Shown piece by piece: positions 7,751 through 17,671 of a stretch of 64,000 nucleotides of DNA; position 1 is the stretch's first letter; every line of letters starts with the position of its first letter. This DNA is from Azospirillum sp. B4 (GTDB taxonomy: Bacteria; Pseudomonadota; Alphaproteobacteria; Azospirillales; Azospirillaceae). Under the pieces are notes generated by a model. That model was not told the origin of the DNA. It searched no databases and was given only the letters and a program-made list of their open reading frames with translations. The position numbers were made by a program, and so were the translations under genes. Location of the stretch: contig NZ_BACU01000079.1 of NCBI RefSeq assembly GCF_000333275.1, positions 1 to 64,000 on the forward strand, given 5' to 3'.

Positions 7751-9051
7751 CGCCATGACCTCGCCAGTTTGACGGCGTCGCCAATCAGGCCGGGCAGCGT
7801 CCGGCCTTGACGTAGCGCCTTGAAGATCTGCTTTTCCTTGGTGCGCTTGTCGACGCCGTCCACCCGGAACCAGGTCTGGGCCGCGGCGCTGATCAGCTTG
7901 GGATAGAGGCCGAAAACCTGCTTGTTGCGGTGCAGGAAATCCGGGATGCGCCGGTATTTCTTCAGATCCTTCATGACGAAGGTCTCATTCAGCCGGCGCT
8001 GATATTCCGCCAGGTTCTCCTTGGACGTGGCCTCGCGCCGCCGCTTCAGCCACACCACCGTCTCACCCGCGATGCGGCCGGTGGTCATGGCCAGGTTGGA
8101 GCCCTCGCGGTGCACGGCGTTGACGAACTGCCCGGCGTCGCCCACCACGATCCAGCCGTCGCCATAGAGATCCGGCATGGCGTTGAAGCCACCCTCCGGG
8201 ATCAGATGGGCCGCGTACTCCTTGCATTCGGAATTTTCCAGCAGCGGCCGCACGCTGGGATGGCGCTTGAACGCCTCCAGCAGGCCGTAGGGGGATCGGC
8301 CGCCTTCCACCATGTCGGACACGATGCAGCCGATGCCGACACTGATGGATTCCTGATTGGTGTAAAGAAAGGCCGTTCCCGTCATGCCGTCGGTGATGGT
8401 GCCCATGGCCTCGATCACCACGCCCTCGTTGCCCTTGAGGTTGAAGCGGCTCTCGATGACCTCGCGGGGCAGGAAGTGCATCTCCTTCACCGCCAACGCC
8501 ACGGTGTCGGGCTTCAGCTCGGGCCGAAGGCCGGAGCGCTGGCCCACCAGGCCATTCACTCCCTCACCCAGGATGACCACGTCGGCGAAGGCGGTGCCGC
8601 CGTCGCGGTCCGTGCGCACGCCGATGACCCGGCCCTGCGTGTCGCGCAGCAGTTCGGTCACCGTGGTCTCGCACAACAGGACGGCGCCGGCCTCGCGCAC
8701 CTTGCCGCTGAACCACTTGTCGAACTGGGCGCGGATGATGGTGTAGCGGTTGGGCTTCTCCTCGTTGAAGTCCTCCGACCGGTAGTGCATGCCGACGTAG
8801 GAGGTGTCGTCCATGGTCCACAGCCGCTGCTCGATCACATGGCGTTCCAGGGGCGCGTCCTCGCGGAAATCCGGGATGATCTGTTCCAGGGCGTCGGCAT
8901 AGAGGATGGCGCCCTGAACGTTCTTGGACCCGGGATACTCGCCCCGTTCCAGCTGCAGGACCTTCAACCCCTCCTTGGCCATGGTATAGGCGGCGGCGTT
9001 GCCGGAGGGGCCGGCGCCGACGACGATGGCGTCAAACCGTTCTTCAATCAT
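7747..9051 (-). CDS. fixC: FixC, electron-bifurcating flavoprotein dehydrogenase
   Basis: This FAD-dependent ETF:quinone-oxidoreductase-like subunit (434 aa) starts [20 protein letters not shown] with the dinucleotide-binding GxGxxG. FixABCX oxidises NADH and splits the electrons between quinone and ferredoxin/flavodoxin for nitrogenase. The ATG at 9051 has an AGGGAGGAAGG ribosome site; a TTG 15 bases upstream overlaps fixB and was rejected. It lies 11 bases after fixB and overlaps fixX. Confidence 0.96.
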   Translation of the reverse strand: MIEERFDAIVVGAGPSGNAAAYTMAKEGLKVLQLERGEYPGSKNVQGAILYADALEQIIPDFREDAPLERHVIEQRLWTMDDTSYVGMHYRSEDFNEEKPNRYTIIRAQFDKWFSGKVREAGAVLLCETTVTELLRDTQGRVIGVRTDRDGGTAFADVVILGEGVNGLVGQRSGLRPELKPDTVALAVKEMHFLPREVIESRFNLKGNEGVVIEAMGTITDGMTGTAFLYTNQESISVGIGCIVSDMVEGGRSPYGLLEAFKRHPSVRPLLENSECKEYAAHLIPEGGFNAMPDLYGDGWIVVGDAGQFVNAVHREGSNLAMTTGRIAGETVVWLKRRREATSKENLAEYQRRLNETFVMKDLKKYRRIPDFLHRNKQVFGLYPKLISAAAQTWFRVDGVDKRTKEKQIFKALRQGRTLPGLIGDAVKLARSWR

Positions 9052-9062
9052 GCCTTCCTCCC

Positions 9063-10154
9063 TCAACCGGCGAGACGATTGACCGACAGGTGCGCACGGA
9101 ACGCCTCGGTCAGGGCCGGCAACAGTTCGATGGCGTCGGCCACCACGCCCAGATGGGCGAATTCGAAGATGGGGGCGTTGGGATCGGTGTTGATGGCGAC
9201 GATGGTGTCCGCCCCTTCCACCCCCACCCGGTGCTGGATGGCGCCGGAAATGCCGGCGGCGATGTACAGCTTGGGCCGGATGGTCTTGCCGGTCTGGCCG
9301 ATCTGGCGGTCTGCACTGATCCAGCCCTTCTGCACCAGGGGTCGCGAACCGCCGTAGTCACCGCCCAGCACCTCCGCCAACGCGCGGACCAGCTGGAAAT
9401 TCTCCGCCGAGCGCAGGCCCAGGCCGCCGGCGACGACGATGTCGGCATAGGCCAGCTGCGCCTTGTCGGATTCCCGGTCGGCCACGAAGCGCAGCACCTT
9501 GGTGATCACATCCTCCTCCGCCAGGTTCAGCGGGTGGACGAGGACGCGTCCCCAGCGGCCGGGCTGGCGGGCGGGCATGGCCATGACGCGGGGGCGCACG
9601 GTCGCCATCTGCGGGCGGTAATTCAGGGTCATGATGGTGCACAACAGGGACCCGCCGAAGGTCGGCCGTGTGGCGGCCAGCGAGCCTTCGTCATCAATGG
9701 CCAGTTCCGTGCAGTCCGCCGTCAGGCCGGTCAGCAGCGTGGTGGCGACCGACCCCGCCAGGTCGCGCCCCAGGTTGGTGGCACCCAGCAGCAGGATCTC
9801 CGGCTTGTAGGTGTTGACCAGCTCGGTCATGGCCCGCGTGTAGGCCTCGTTGCGGTAATGGGCCAGGACGGGATCGGTGACGGTGTAGACCAGGTCGGCG
9901 CCATGTTCGAAACAGGCGGCGGCCACCTGGGCGGCGGTCAGCTCGTCGCCGCTGAGGATCACGCCCGCCAGTTCCACCCCCCGCTTGTCGGCCAGCTTGC
10001 GTCCCTCGCCCAGCAGTTCCAGGGACACGGGATGAACCACGCCGTGCTCACACTCCACGGCCACCCAGACATGCTTGTAGGCCTTGAAATGCTCCGGCAA
10101 TTCGCGCTTCGTGCCGGCCCGGCCGGCCGGCGCCGGCTTGGGTGCGTCGGTCAT
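9063..10154 (-). CDS. fixB: FixB, electron-transfer flavoprotein alpha-type subunit
   Basis: This is the alpha ETF subunit (363 aa). The C-terminal FAD domain shows [21 protein letters not shown] and the signature [19 protein letters not shown] (about 290-310). Together with FixA it forms the bifurcating flavin centre. The ATG at 10154 (MTDAPKP) has AGGGGG 7 bases upstream. A GTG at 10190 forming a GTGA overlap with the fixA stop is the alternative start. Confidence 0.95.
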   Translation of the reverse strand: MTDAPKPAPAGRAGTKRELPEHFKAYKHVWVAVECEHGVVHPVSLELLGEGRKLADKRGVELAGVILSGDELTAAQVAAACFEHGADLVYTVTDPVLAHYRNEAYTRAMTELVNTYKPEILLLGATNLGRDLAGSVATTLLTGLTADCTELAIDDEGSLAATRPTFGGSLLCTIMTLNYRPQMATVRPRVMAMPARQPGRWGRVLVHPLNLAEEDVITKVLRFVADRESDKAQLAYADIVVAGGLGLRSAENFQLVRALAEVLGGDYGGSRPLVQKGWISADRQIGQTGKTIRPKLYIAAGISGAIQHRVGVEGADTIVAINTDPNAPIFEFAHLGVVADAIELLPALTEAFRAHLSVNRLAG

Positions 10155-10186
10155 GATATGCCCCCTGTCCCTTGCAATGGTCCGGC

Positions 10187-11041
10187 TCACTGGCCGGCGG
10201 AAAACCGCATCAACTCGCTCTCAAGCCCCGGCTGGCATTTGAAAATCTCGGCCATCACCGTGGCCGCCAGCGCCTCGGTCGTCAGGTCGGTGGTTGGCAC
10301 CTGGCGCACCTTTTCCGCCCGTGCCTGCGGCGCGAAGACCTTCTTGACGATGGTGGGAGACCCGCGCAGGCCGCACTTGGCCAGGTCGGTGATGCCGGCG
10401 TCGGCCGCGTTCCACTTGATGACGGTGGCGCGGGCGGCGCGGTAGGCGTCGTCCAGGCTGCCACGCCGGATCTCGTTCACGCCTTCCAGCATGGTGATCA
10501 GCACCGGCATGCGGGTGGACAGCACCTGCACCCCGCCCTCCGCCCGCCGTTCCACGGTGATGGTGCCGGCGGCGGCATCCAGGTCAGCGATCCGCGACAC
10601 GTAGGTCAGCTGGTTCAGGCCCAGGCGCTTGGCGATGCCGGGGCCGACCTGGGCGGTGTCGCCGTCGATGGTCTGCTTGCCGGTGAAAACGATGAGCGGC
10701 ACGCCGAACTCCTGGCCGATCTTGGCCAGCGCCGCCGCCAGCGCGAAGCTGGTGGCCAGCGTGTCGGAACCGGCGAAGGACCGGTCGGTCAGCAGCACCG
10801 CCCGGTCGGCGCCATAGGTCATCGCCTTGCGCAAGGAATCCTCGGCCATCGGCGGTCCCATGGTCAGGACCGTCACCTCGCCCCCCAACCGGTCGCGCAG
10901 GCGCAAGGCCTCCTCCAGCGCGAACAGGTCGTAGGGGTTGATGATGGTGGGCACCCCCTGGCGCATGATGGTGTTGGTCACCGGATGCACCCGGATCTGC
11001 GCGCTGTCGGGCACCTGCTTCATGCAGACGACGATATGCAT
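10187..11041 (-). CDS. fixA: FixA, electron-transfer flavoprotein beta-type subunit
   Basis: This is the beta ETF subunit (284 aa), beginning [20 protein letters not shown] with the family core [17 protein letters not shown] and [17 protein letters not shown]. The ATG at 11041 has AGGAGAG 6 bases upstream; the upstream open frame to 11131 runs through the sigma-54 promoter and is not coding. First gene of fixABCX-modD with its own promoter at 11078-11092. Confidence 0.95.
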   Translation of the reverse strand: MHIVVCMKQVPDSAQIRVHPVTNTIMRQGVPTIINPYDLFALEEALRLRDRLGGEVTVLTMGPPMAEDSLRKAMTYGADRAVLLTDRSFAGSDTLATSFALAAALAKIGQEFGVPLIVFTGKQTIDGDTAQVGPGIAKRLGLNQLTYVSRIADLDAAAGTITVERRAEGGVQVLSTRMPVLITMLEGVNEIRRGSLDDAYRAARATVIKWNAADAGITDLAKCGLRGSPTIVKKVFAPQARAEKVRQVPTTDLTTEALAATVMAEIFKCQPGLESELMRFSAGQ

Positions 11042-11077
11042 CGGTTCTCTCCTACACGGGCGTTCCCTGGATGAAAA

Positions 11078-11092
11078 GCAAAGGCCATGCCA
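11078..11092 (-). promoter_or_regulatory. Sigma-54 promoter of fixABCX
   Basis: On the minus strand: TGGCAT-N5-TTGC with exact spacing, about 37 bases before the fixA ATG. Confidence 0.82.
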
Positions 11093-11146
11093 CAGTCTAA
11101 GGTATTGGAAACACTGAATACCCCGGCCCACCGCGCCCCCGTGCCT

Positions 11147-11162
11147 TGTCGGATAGGCGACA
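11147..11162. promoter_or_regulatory. NifA upstream activator site for fixA
   Basis: A perfect TGT-N10-ACA, 55 bases upstream of the fixA -24 element and just past the nifW stop. It supports separate NifA control of fixABCX in addition to read-through from the iscA promoter. Confidence 0.8.
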
Positions 11163-11174
11163 TCGATGTCGCCT

Positions 11175-11531
11175 CTATTCCACCAAAGGCTTCACCGGTC
11201 CCAAGGCGGCCAGCGGCACGAAGGGCTTGGCCGGCGGCGCCTTGGGCGCCACGGCGTCCCGGTGCACCTTGAACAGACGTTCCGCGATGGGGGAGGAGGC
11301 CACGAAATCCTGGTAGGCCTGTTCCAGATGGGCGCGGCAGAGGGCGCGGATCGCGCCTTCGTCCAATCCGTCGAAGGCGCCCTCCTCCTCGCTGCCCCGC
11401 AGGTACTGGCCCATGCGGCGCAGGATGTGCAGCCGGGCCACGCGCACGACGGCGATGTCGTACGGCACCTCCAGGAAGACGAAGAATTCCTCGGCCGCCG
11501 ACAGCCGTCCCAATTCCGCCAACACACCCAT
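11175..11531 (-). CDS. nifW: NifW, nitrogenase protection/maturation protein
   Basis: This 118-residue protein reads MGVLAELGRLSAAEEFFVFL at the N-terminus and carries VVRVARLHILRRMGQYL and AHLEQAYQDFVASSPIAERLF, the NifW core. NifW associates with the MoFe protein and helps its maturation or oxygen tolerance. The ATG at 11531 has GGAGGG 7 bases upstream; a GTG at 11546 is less likely. It lies 25 bases after cysE. Confidence 0.92.
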   Translation of the reverse strand: MGVLAELGRLSAAEEFFVFLEVPYDIAVVRVARLHILRRMGQYLRGSEEEGAFDGLDEGAIRALCRAHLEQAYQDFVASSPIAERLFKVHRDAVAPKAPPAKPFVPLAALGPVKPLVE

Positions 11532-11556
11532 AGCTTCACCCTCCACTGAGGTTCAT

Positions 11557-12294
11557 TCACGCGCAGGCGGCGGGCGTGTCCCGGCCGCCACGCTGCGCCT
11601 GCAACTCCGCCACGCGGCCTTGCAGGTGGCCCACCCGCGCCTCCAGGAAGGCGACGCGGTCGATCATCAGCGACAGCGCCTCCCCCACCGGATCGGGGAT
11701 CAGGTGATGTTCCAGGTCGATGCGGCCATAGGGCTGGTCGGCGGCGGCCCGCCGGTCGCGCGGGTCGCGGACGATGCGGCCGGGTATGCCCACCACCGTC
11801 ATCGCCGGCGGCACATCCGACACGACGACGGAGTTGGCGCCGACCCGGGCGCCGGCGGCGACGGTGATGGGGCCCAGCACCTTGGCCCCGGCGCCGATCA
11901 GCACGCCATCGCCGATGGTGGGGTGGCGCTTGCCCGGGGACCAGCTGGTCCCACCCAGGGTGACGCCATGGTACAGCGTCACGTCGTCGCCGATCTCCGC
12001 CGTCTCGCCAATCACCACGCCGGCGCCGTGGTCGATGAAGAAGCGCCGGCCGATGCGGGCGCCGGGATGGATGTCGACATTGGTCACCAGCCGGGCGAAC
12101 CAAGCCAGCAGGCGGGCGGGGAACCGCCACCCCCGCCGCCAGAGCCGATGGGCCGCGCGATGATGCAGCACGGCATGCACGCCGGGATAGGTCAGCGCGA
12201 TTTCCAGGGTGTAGCGCGCCGCCGGATCACGCCCCTTCACGCACGCGATGTCCTCGGCCACCTGGGCCCATAGGCTGGCGTCATGCGGCGGCAT
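11557..12294 (-). CDS. cysE: Serine O-acetyltransferase, nif-linked CysE
   Basis: This 245-residue enzyme acetylates serine to supply cysteine. The left-handed beta-helix repeats run from about [21 protein letters not shown] through [14 protein letters not shown] and [19 protein letters not shown]. Nif-linked CysE copies are thought to raise the cysteine supply for NifS during cluster assembly, and the nifV-cysE-nifW order fits that. The start at 12294 (MPPHDASLW) has GGAGGAGGG upstream; the longer frame overlaps nifV and was rejected. Confidence 0.93.
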   Translation of the reverse strand: MPPHDASLWAQVAEDIACVKGRDPAARYTLEIALTYPGVHAVLHHRAAHRLWRRGWRFPARLLAWFARLVTNVDIHPGARIGRRFFIDHGAGVVIGETAEIGDDVTLYHGVTLGGTSWSPGKRHPTIGDGVLIGAGAKVLGPITVAAGARVGANSVVVSDVPPAMTVVGIPGRIVRDPRDRRAAADQPYGRIDLEHHLIPDPVGEALSLMIDRVAFLEARVGHLQGRVAELQAQRGGRDTPAACA

Positions 12295-12320
12295 CCTTCC
12301 CTCCTCCGTCGCCCGTGGCC

Positions 12321-13451
12321 TCAGTCGCCCGTGGCCTCGTAGAACTTCAGCAGTTCGCCTTCGTTGATCGGGCGCTTCCAGGCGACGGCGCAATTGCGCA
12401 CCTCCTCCAGCACGCGGCGGGCGCGGCCTTCGTCCGGCGCCAGGCCCAGGGCCGCCAGCGCGTTGTTGATGGCCGCCATGCCGGAGTGCTTGCCCAGGAC
12501 GATGGAGCGCACGCGCCCGAACCAGGCGGGGTTCAGCGCCTCGTACGTTTCCGGGTCGCGCAGCAGGCCGGATACGTGGATGCCGGATTCATGGGTGAAG
12601 ACGGCCGACCCGACGATGGACTTGGCCGCCGCGATGGGCCGGCCAGCCGCCGTCGCCACCAGTTCGGCCAGGTCGGTCAGCTGTGTCATGTCCACGCCCG
12701 TGCGCCGGCCGGCGATGGGGCCCAGGGCCGCCACCACCTCTTCCAAGGCGGCATTGCCCGCCCGTTCACCCAGGCCCAGCACGCAGACGCTGGCATGGGT
12801 GGCGCCGCCCCGGATGGCGGCCAGGGTGTTGGCCGTGGCCAAGCCCAGATCGTCATGGCCGTGGAATTCCAGCTCCAGGTCGGTTTCCGCGCACAACTGG
12901 CGGAAAATCTCGTGCGTGCGGAACGGGTCCAGCACACCGACGGTGTCGGCGAAGCGGAAGCGGTGGGCGCCCGCGTCATCCGCGGCGTTCACCACCCGCA
13001 TCAGGAAATCCAGATCCGCGCGGCTGGAGTCCTCACCGCCGACGGCCACGGCGAGACCACGGTCGCGGGCGTAGGACACCACCCGCCGGATGCGGGGCAG
13101 GATCTCCTGCCGGCTGGTCTGGAACTTCACCCAGATCTGGCGATCGGAAACCGGCACCGACAGGTTGACACGGCTGAGGCCGGTGCGAACGGCCGCGTCC
13201 ACGTCCGCCTCGGTCATCCGGCACCAGGCGATGGCGGCCGACTTATGGACGGCCTGCCCCACGGCGGCGATGGCGTCGACCTCCGCCGGGCCCATGGCGG
13301 GAACGCCGGCCTCGATCTCATCCACGCCGGCGGCTTCCAGCCGGCGGGCGATGGTGACCTTCTCCTCCACGGTGAAGGCGACGCCAGGCGCCTGCTCGCC
13401 GTCACGCAGCGTGGTGTCGTTGATGATGATGGGCGGAGCGTTCAGCATCAT
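12321..13451 (-). CDS. nifV: NifV, homocitrate synthase
   Basis: This 376-residue TIM-barrel enzyme condenses acetyl-CoA with 2-oxoglutarate to make homocitrate, the organic ligand of FeMo-co. The family signature [18 protein letters not shown] is at the N-terminus and [19 protein letters not shown] (metal-binding HxH region) at about 190-210. Two adjacent ATGs (13451, 13448) follow a GAGGAG site; 13451 is used. Confidence 0.95.
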   Translation of the reverse strand: MMLNAPPIIINDTTLRDGEQAPGVAFTVEEKVTIARRLEAAGVDEIEAGVPAMGPAEVDAIAAVGQAVHKSAAIAWCRMTEADVDAAVRTGLSRVNLSVPVSDRQIWVKFQTSRQEILPRIRRVVSYARDRGLAVAVGGEDSSRADLDFLMRVVNAADDAGAHRFRFADTVGVLDPFRTHEIFRQLCAETDLELEFHGHDDLGLATANTLAAIRGGATHASVCVLGLGERAGNAALEEVVAALGPIAGRRTGVDMTQLTDLAELVATAAGRPIAAAKSIVGSAVFTHESGIHVSGLLRDPETYEALNPAWFGRVRSIVLGKHSGMAAINNALAALGLAPDEGRARRVLEEVRNCAVAWKRPINEGELLKFYEATGD

Positions 13452-13462
13452 GGGATGACTCC

Positions 13463-14668
13463 TCACGGGCTAAGGGCGGATTGGGTGAGCTGGGCGACGG
13501 CCGCGAGGTCGCGCCATGGCGGGGAATTCAGCCGCAGGCGGCCAACGATGTCCGGCAGGACCGCCAGGACGCGCTCCACCTCCGCCAGGGTGGTCTCGGT
13601 CGACAGGGAGAAGCGGATGGCGCCCCGCACGGCCTGGGAGGGCACGCGCATGGCCCGCAGGACATGCGATGGTTCCATGCCGCCGGCGGCACAGGCCGAG
13701 CCGGAGGAGGCGGCGATGCCCGCACGGTCCAGCATCAGCAGCAGGGCCTCGCCATCCACATAGTCGAAGACGATGTTGGCGGTGTTGGCCAGCCGGTCGC
13801 TGGCCTCCCCCAGGATGACGCAGCGCTCCACGCGCCGCAGCACCCCTTCCTCCAGGCGGTCGCGCAACAGGCGGACCCGCGCCATGCCGCCCGCCAGGGT
13901 ACCGGCCGCCAGCGCCGCCGCCGCGCCCAACCCGACGATGGCCGGCACGTTCTCCGTCCCGCCGCGCCGGCCCCGCTCCTGCCGGCCGCCGCGGATCAGC
14001 GGCCGAAACGGCACGCCCTTGCGCAGGTACAGGGCCCCGATACCCTTTGGTCCGTGCAGCTTGTGGCCGGACAGGGACAGCATGTCGATTTCCGTGCCCC
14101 GAAGGTCGATGGGATGTTTGCCCACCGCCTGCACGGCATCGGTGTGGAACAGGGCGCCCACCTGGTGGGCCCGCCGGGCGAGATCGGCGACGGGGAAGAG
14201 GACCCCGGTCTCGTTGTTCGCCCACATGGCGCTGACCAGCGCCGTGCGCGGACCCAGGGCGCGCTGGAAATCATCCATGTCCAAGCGGCCGTCGGCGTCC
14301 ACGCCGATGATGTGCGCCTTCGCCCGCCCGGTCTTTTCCAGGTGCGCCACCAGGGCCAGGATGGCCGGATGTTCCACCGCCGTGGTCACGATCTCATCCC
14401 GCCCGGGCTGCACCTCCAGGGCGGACAGCAGGGCGGTGCTGTTGGCCTCCGTCCCGCCCGAGGTGTAGATGACCTCATGGTCGTGCGCGGCACCCAGCAG
14501 GGCCTGCAGCTGGCGGCGCGCGGCGCGCACCCCGTCCGCCGCCGCCACCCCCGGGCCATGGCTGGACGAGGCGTTGGCGAACCGCTCGCCGAAATAGGGC
14601 AGCATGGCGGCGACCACGTCGGGATGGGTGCGGGTCGTCGCGTTGTTGTCCAGGTAGATCGGCTGCAT
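13463..14668 (-). CDS. nifS: NifS, cysteine desulfurase
   Basis: This 401-residue PLP enzyme takes sulfur from cysteine for nitrogenase cluster assembly. It starts [18 protein letters not shown]. The PLP lysine is in [18 protein letters not shown] (about 200-217), and the flexible active-site Cys is in [15 protein letters not shown] (about 322-336), as in the NifS/IscS class. It follows the NifU-domain gene and precedes nifV. Confidence 0.96.
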   Translation of the reverse strand: MQPIYLDNNATTRTHPDVVAAMLPYFGERFANASSSHGPGVAAADGVRAARRQLQALLGAAHDHEVIYTSGGTEANSTALLSALEVQPGRDEIVTTAVEHPAILALVAHLEKTGRAKAHIIGVDADGRLDMDDFQRALGPRTALVSAMWANNETGVLFPVADLARRAHQVGALFHTDAVQAVGKHPIDLRGTEIDMLSLSGHKLHGPKGIGALYLRKGVPFRPLIRGGRQERGRRGGTENVPAIVGLGAAAALAAGTLAGGMARVRLLRDRLEEGVLRRVERCVILGEASDRLANTANIVFDYVDGEALLLMLDRAGIAASSGSACAAGGMEPSHVLRAMRVPSQAVRGAIRFSLSTETTLAEVERVLAVLPDIVGRLRLNSPPWRDLAAVAQLTQSALSP

Positions 14669-14699
14669 GGGATCGCTGCCCCCGTTCCAATGCGTGAGC

Positions 14700-15002
14700 T
14701 CAGTGGCTGGCCCCCGGCCGGCCCATCACCGGCACCAGCCGCACGAAGGCGCCCAGCCGTTCCACCACCCGGGCCTGGATGCCTTCCAGCGTGGCGCTGC
14801 TGAGGCGGCACATCACGCAGGCGCCGGCGAGACGCACCCTGACGGTGTCGCCGTCCATGCCCAGGAATTCGCAGTCGCCGCCATCACGCTGCAAGGCGGG
14901 CCGGATTTCGGCGATGGCTTCCCGGACAATCCGCGCGCGCGGGTCTTCTTCGGCCGGAGCGATGGGGTCGGAAGGTTCGGATACGGTCGTGGGAAGAAGC
15001 AT
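14700..15002 (-). CDS. NifU C-terminal-domain (Nfu-type) scaffold protein
   Basis: This 100-residue protein matches only the third domain of classical NifU: IVREAIAEIRPALQRDGGDC, then ACVMCRLSSATLEGIQARVV with the CxxC that holds a transferable [4Fe-4S] cluster. The IscU-like N-terminal domain and the central [2Fe-2S] domain are absent, and no fragments of them are seen nearby. Short NifU forms are known in some alphaproteobacteria such as Rhodobacter. The ATG at 15002 is preferred over a TTG at 15020 that overlaps iscA. It acts with NifS, the next gene. Confidence 0.88.
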   Translation of the reverse strand: MLLPTTVSEPSDPIAPAEEDPRARIVREAIAEIRPALQRDGGDCEFLGMDGDTVRVRLAGACVMCRLSSATLEGIQARVVERLGAFVRLVPVMGRPGASH

Positions 15003-15012
15003 GGCGCGGCCC

Positions 15013-15333
15013 TCAACCAAAGGACTTGCCGCAGCCGCAGCTGGACTTGGCGTTCGGGTTGTCGAAGGTGAAGCCCGATCCTTCCAGCGCCACCACGAAA
15101 TCGATGGTGGTACCGGCCAGCAGCTCCTGGCTTTTGCTGTCGATGAAGACCTTCACGCCGTCCTGGTCGACGACGGTGTCTTCCGGCCCGGCCTCCCCCA
15201 CCAGGCCCATCATGTACTTGTAGCCGGCGCAGCCGCCGGCATCGACGGTGATGCGCAGCCCGCCGGCGGGGTCGGCGGCACCGGCGATGGCGCTGCGGAC
15301 CGCGTTCAAGGCGCTGTTGGTCAGTGTGATCAT
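15013..15333 (-). CDS. IscA/HesB-family Fe-S carrier, nif-specific
   Basis: This 106-residue A-type carrier keeps all three Cys: GGCAGYKY (about 35) and the SCGCGKSFG tail. It delivers or assembles clusters from NifS-derived sulfur. It is first in the iscA-nifU-nifS-nifV-cysE-nifW unit, with a sigma-54 promoter about 60 bases upstream. A second member of the family ends the nifB unit at the left edge. Confidence 0.9.
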   Translation of the reverse strand: MITLTNSALNAVRSAIAGAADPAGGLRITVDAGGCAGYKYMMGLVGEAGPEDTVVDQDGVKVFIDSKSQELLAGTTIDFVVALEGSGFTFDNPNAKSSCGCGKSFG

Positions 15334-15391
15334 GGCGGCACCCTTCGTGGGAGGTGGGGGTGGGTTCGTGAACCCGGCACGCGGCTATTCC

Positions 15392-15406
15392 GCAAAACGC
15401 GTGCCA
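15392..15406 (-). promoter_or_regulatory. Sigma-54 promoter of the iscA-nifUSV unit
   Basis: On the minus strand: TGGCACGCGTTTTGC, a full TGGCAC-N5-TTGC match, 58 bases before the iscA ATG. Confidence 0.9.
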
Positions 15407-15468
15407 CCGCATAATTCGTTGGAAAGCCCCGATATTTCCCACACGTCCCTGTTGCCTTTGCGACCCCC

Positions 15469-15484
15469 TGTCGGGTTTGCGACA
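15469..15484. promoter_or_regulatory. NifA site shared by iscA and the divergent hypothetical gene
   Basis: A perfect TGT-N10-ACA placed almost midway between the minus-strand -24 element (63 bases away) and the plus-strand -24 element (57 bases away), as expected for a shared enhancer. A one-mismatch copy lies just to its left (TGT-N10-ACC, from about 15449). Confidence 0.8.
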
Positions 15485-15540
15485 TGCCAAGGCGCCCTCC
15501 CACCCCATGTCGCGCAAGGCCCCGCGCCGTTGATCCCGTC

Positions 15541-15555
15541 CGGCAAAGCCTTTGC
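15541..15555 (+). promoter_or_regulatory. Sigma-54-like promoter of the divergent hypothetical gene
   Basis: CGGCAA-N5-TTGC with exact GG-N10-GC spacing; the -24 box has two mismatches. It lies about 61 bases before the ATG at 15616. Confidence 0.6.
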
Positions 15556-15615
15556 AAGGAGGGGCTGGCCGGTTCCCGGGACGGGGCCGGCGCTTCCCCG
15601 ACGGATGAGAGGATA

Positions 15616-16209
15616 ATGATGACGACGATCGACAAGACGGCGCTGGGCCGCCTGGACCAGGAAGGCCGCCTGTTCAACGCGGTGCTGAAGGCGCCGACCA
15701 CCAAGCCCGGGCGCTTCGGCTTCCGCGGCGACATCGCGCTGAAGTTCCAGCCGCAGATCGCCGACGAGAAGCGCCCGCCGGACATTTCCATGGAGCAGGT
15801 CCTGACCTTCGCCCAGGAGGGGGAGGCGACGATCCCCGTGCTGGCGGGCTATCTCCACTCCTTCGCCTATCTGGAAACGGCGGCCCAGGTGCTGGATGGC
15901 CTGCTGAAACCCTCGGGGAAGTACTTCATCTTCTGCAACAACATCGACCTGCTGGCCGCCTACCAGGTCACCCTGGGCGGCATCCCCTTCATCGTCCTGC
16001 CCTGCGATGAGTCCACCGTATGGAAGGAGATGATGGACCTGTTGGGTATCGACAAGAACGACACCCGCAAGCTGGACACCGCCGGCAAGCAGGACGTGCT
16101 GCTGGACATCGCCCTGCGCTATGAGGGGCGGTACAAGGCCATCACCTTCGAAGAAGGCGTGGCCGGCATGTACCCGGTCAAGAACCGGAACGAGAACCGG
16201 CCGGTCTGA
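15616..16209 (+). CDS. Conserved-looking hypothetical protein with nif-type promoter
   Basis: I do not recognise this 197-residue protein. It has no signal peptide or membrane helix. A mostly alpha/beta middle reads LKPSGKYFIFCNNIDLLAAY and GGIPFIVLPCDES, with two isolated Cys, which could suggest a ligand- or metal-binding role without proving it. Two ATGs lie side by side (15616, 15619); GAGAGG fits the second slightly better. It diverges from iscA and shares the NifA site, so expression under nitrogen-fixing conditions is likely. It converges on the Rieske gene 13 bases away. Confidence 0.7.
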   Translation: MMTTIDKTALGRLDQEGRLFNAVLKAPTTKPGRFGFRGDIALKFQPQIADEKRPPDISMEQVLTFAQEGEATIPVLAGYLHSFAYLETAAQVLDGLLKPSGKYFIFCNNIDLLAAYQVTLGGIPFIVLPCDESTVWKEMMDLLGIDKNDTRKLDTAGKQDVLLDIALRYEGRYKAITFEEGVAGMYPVKNRNENRPV

Positions 16210-16222
16210 TCATAGGCCGCCC

Positions 16223-16702
16223 TCAAACGCCGGCATCTTCACACGGAAGGTCGCCGGCACCCTCGGCCGCGACGTCCTCCACCCCCACGTCTTCCACCCC
16301 AACCTCTTCCACCAGGGTCACGCCGGTGACGCAGATATCGCCGTCCAGGACGGCCAGCGCCACCGGCCGCAGCCCATCCCCCGCGCATGGCCCCTCCACG
16401 CACCGTCCGGTGCCCAGGTCGAACAGGGCGCCGTGCTTGCCGCACATCAGCCGGGTGCCGTCCGGGTCCAGGAACTGGTTCCGTTCCCAGTCCAGGCGCA
16501 CGCCATCGTGGGGGCAGGTGTTGACGTAGCCGAACACCTGCCGCCCCCAGCGGACCACGATGATGGACCAGGGGCGGGCCTGACCGTCGTCCCCCTGACG
16601 CAACAGATGGAAGCCGCGGGCCTTGCGGCTGGGAATTTCATCCAGGGCGCAGATCGCATACGCGACGCCGGGGGTGGTGGCGGGAGTGGTGTCGCTGTCC
16701 AT
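16223..16702 (-). CDS. Rieske [2Fe-2S] ferredoxin-like protein
   Basis: This 159-residue soluble protein has a Rieske domain. The first ligand pair is in TCPHDGVRLDW (Cys-X-His) and the second in MCGKHGALFDLGTGRC (Cys-X2-His). A low-complexity acidic tail follows (repeated VGVEDV, about 135-150), which is unusual. No signal or membrane segment is seen. It could serve as an electron carrier or oxygenase-type ferredoxin. Its place inside the nif cluster suggests an electron-transfer job there, which is inference. Confidence 0.82.
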   Translation of the reverse strand: MDSDTTPATTPGVAYAICALDEIPSRKARGFHLLRQGDDGQARPWSIIVVRWGRQVFGYVNTCPHDGVRLDWERNQFLDPDGTRLMCGKHGALFDLGTGRCVEGPCAGDGLRPVALAVLDGDICVTGVTLVEEVGVEDVGVEDVAAEGAGDLPCEDAGV

Positions 16703-16779
16703 CAGGGGGACCTCTTCCGGAAAGGGGAGCCCGCCATCCCATGCAAGAACCGCGCGAGGCGGGGACCCGCGTCAGGCCG

Positions 16780-16794
16780 TGGCACGGAATTTGA
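16780..16794 (+). promoter_or_regulatory. Possible sigma-54 promoter before the 16836 gene
   Basis: TGGCAC-N5-TTGA: the -24 box is perfect and the spacing right, but the -12 GC is GA. It lies 42 bases before the ATG. No NifA site was found close by. Confidence 0.4.
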
Positions 16795-16835
16795 TTTGAA
16801 GGGTCGCCAGGCATTCAATTTGAGGGAGACACGAC

Positions 16836-17294
16836 ATGAACCTCGCCACCCCATACGCCACCCTCACCCTGGATGAGATCAAAGCCAGGCTGGCGGGTGG
16901 CACCCTGACCGTGCATTCCGTCGCCCGGCCGCCATCCGCCGACCAGGCGGTGGACCGCAGCGGCGTGCTGGCGGTGTTCACCTTCGCCGACCCGGCTTTC
17001 GCCAGCGCCGTGGACGGCCTGGAACAGCCGCTTTTCCTGGCCAATCCCGTGCCGGCGCAGGACGGCGGCGTGCCGGGTTTCGCCCGGGCGCGGGCGGCGG
17101 ACGGCACCGTCGTCGCCGACTTCTCCGCCGGCCCCGGCACGCGGGAGATCAAGTTCGCGGAGGTGTCCTGTTCCGACGGCGCCCCGGTACGGCTGACCGC
17201 CTTCCGCGTCATGCCCGAGGGCGACTGGCCGGAGCGGCCGGACTATTACCACGGCAAGCCCCGCCCCGGCTCCCCCCTGCCCGCCGGGCCCTGA
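16836..17294 (+). CDS. Hypothetical protein in nif cluster
   Basis: I do not recognise this 152-residue soluble protein. It begins [20 protein letters not shown] and is rich in Ala and Pro. A single Cys lies in [12 protein letters not shown] (about 113), and the tail is proline-rich ([14 protein letters not shown]). GAGGGAG lies 8 bases before the ATG, and a near-consensus sigma-54 element lies upstream. It is followed after 62 bases by another small hypothetical gene and the globin-coupled receptor, all on the plus strand, so they may form one unit. Confidence 0.65.
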   Translation: MNLATPYATLTLDEIKARLAGGTLTVHSVARPPSADQAVDRSGVLAVFTFADPAFASAVDGLEQPLFLANPVPAQDGGVPGFARARAADGTVVADFSAGPGTREIKFAEVSCSDGAPVRLTAFRVMPEGDWPERPDYYHGKPRPGSPLPAGP

Positions 17295-17356
17295 CGGTTT
17301 CCGCCAGGACGCGTCGGCTTTGCGACAAACGCCCCGAACAGGAAGGACGACACGGG

Positions 17357-17671
17357 ATGACGACATTGGTGAAGGTCACACAGGATGGCCGGCGGCTGGA
17401 GGTGGTGGGGCTGGGCCTGCGCCTGGCCGGCGCGCTGGAGGCGATAGGGCTGGTCGAGGTGGCGCGCCACCCCCATTACCAGGCGATCATGCGCGTGGCG
17501 CCCGAGGCCACCCATATGGCCGGACGGGTGCCCCTGACGGCGGCCGAGGCGGCCATCGCCCAGGCCGCCCTGGACGAGGCGGAAACCCAGGTTCTGGCCG
17601 ACCCGCTGGCCATCCAGGAACGCTTCCGTGTCGCCGCCCTGTGGAAGGCCCGCGAACAGGGGATCGAATGA
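17357..17671 (+). CDS. Small hypothetical protein coupled to the globin receptor
   Basis: This 104-residue soluble protein of unknown family begins [20 protein letters not shown] and ends [17 protein letters not shown] precedes the ATG. Its stop overlaps the start of the globin-coupled chemotaxis receptor (ATGA), so the two are translated together and may work together. No motif allows a function to be named. Confidence 0.7.
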   Translation: MTTLVKVTQDGRRLEVVGLGLRLAGALEAIGLVEVARHPHYQAIMRVAPEATHMAGRVPLTAAEAAIAQAALDEAETQVLADPLAIQERFRVAALWKAREQGIE

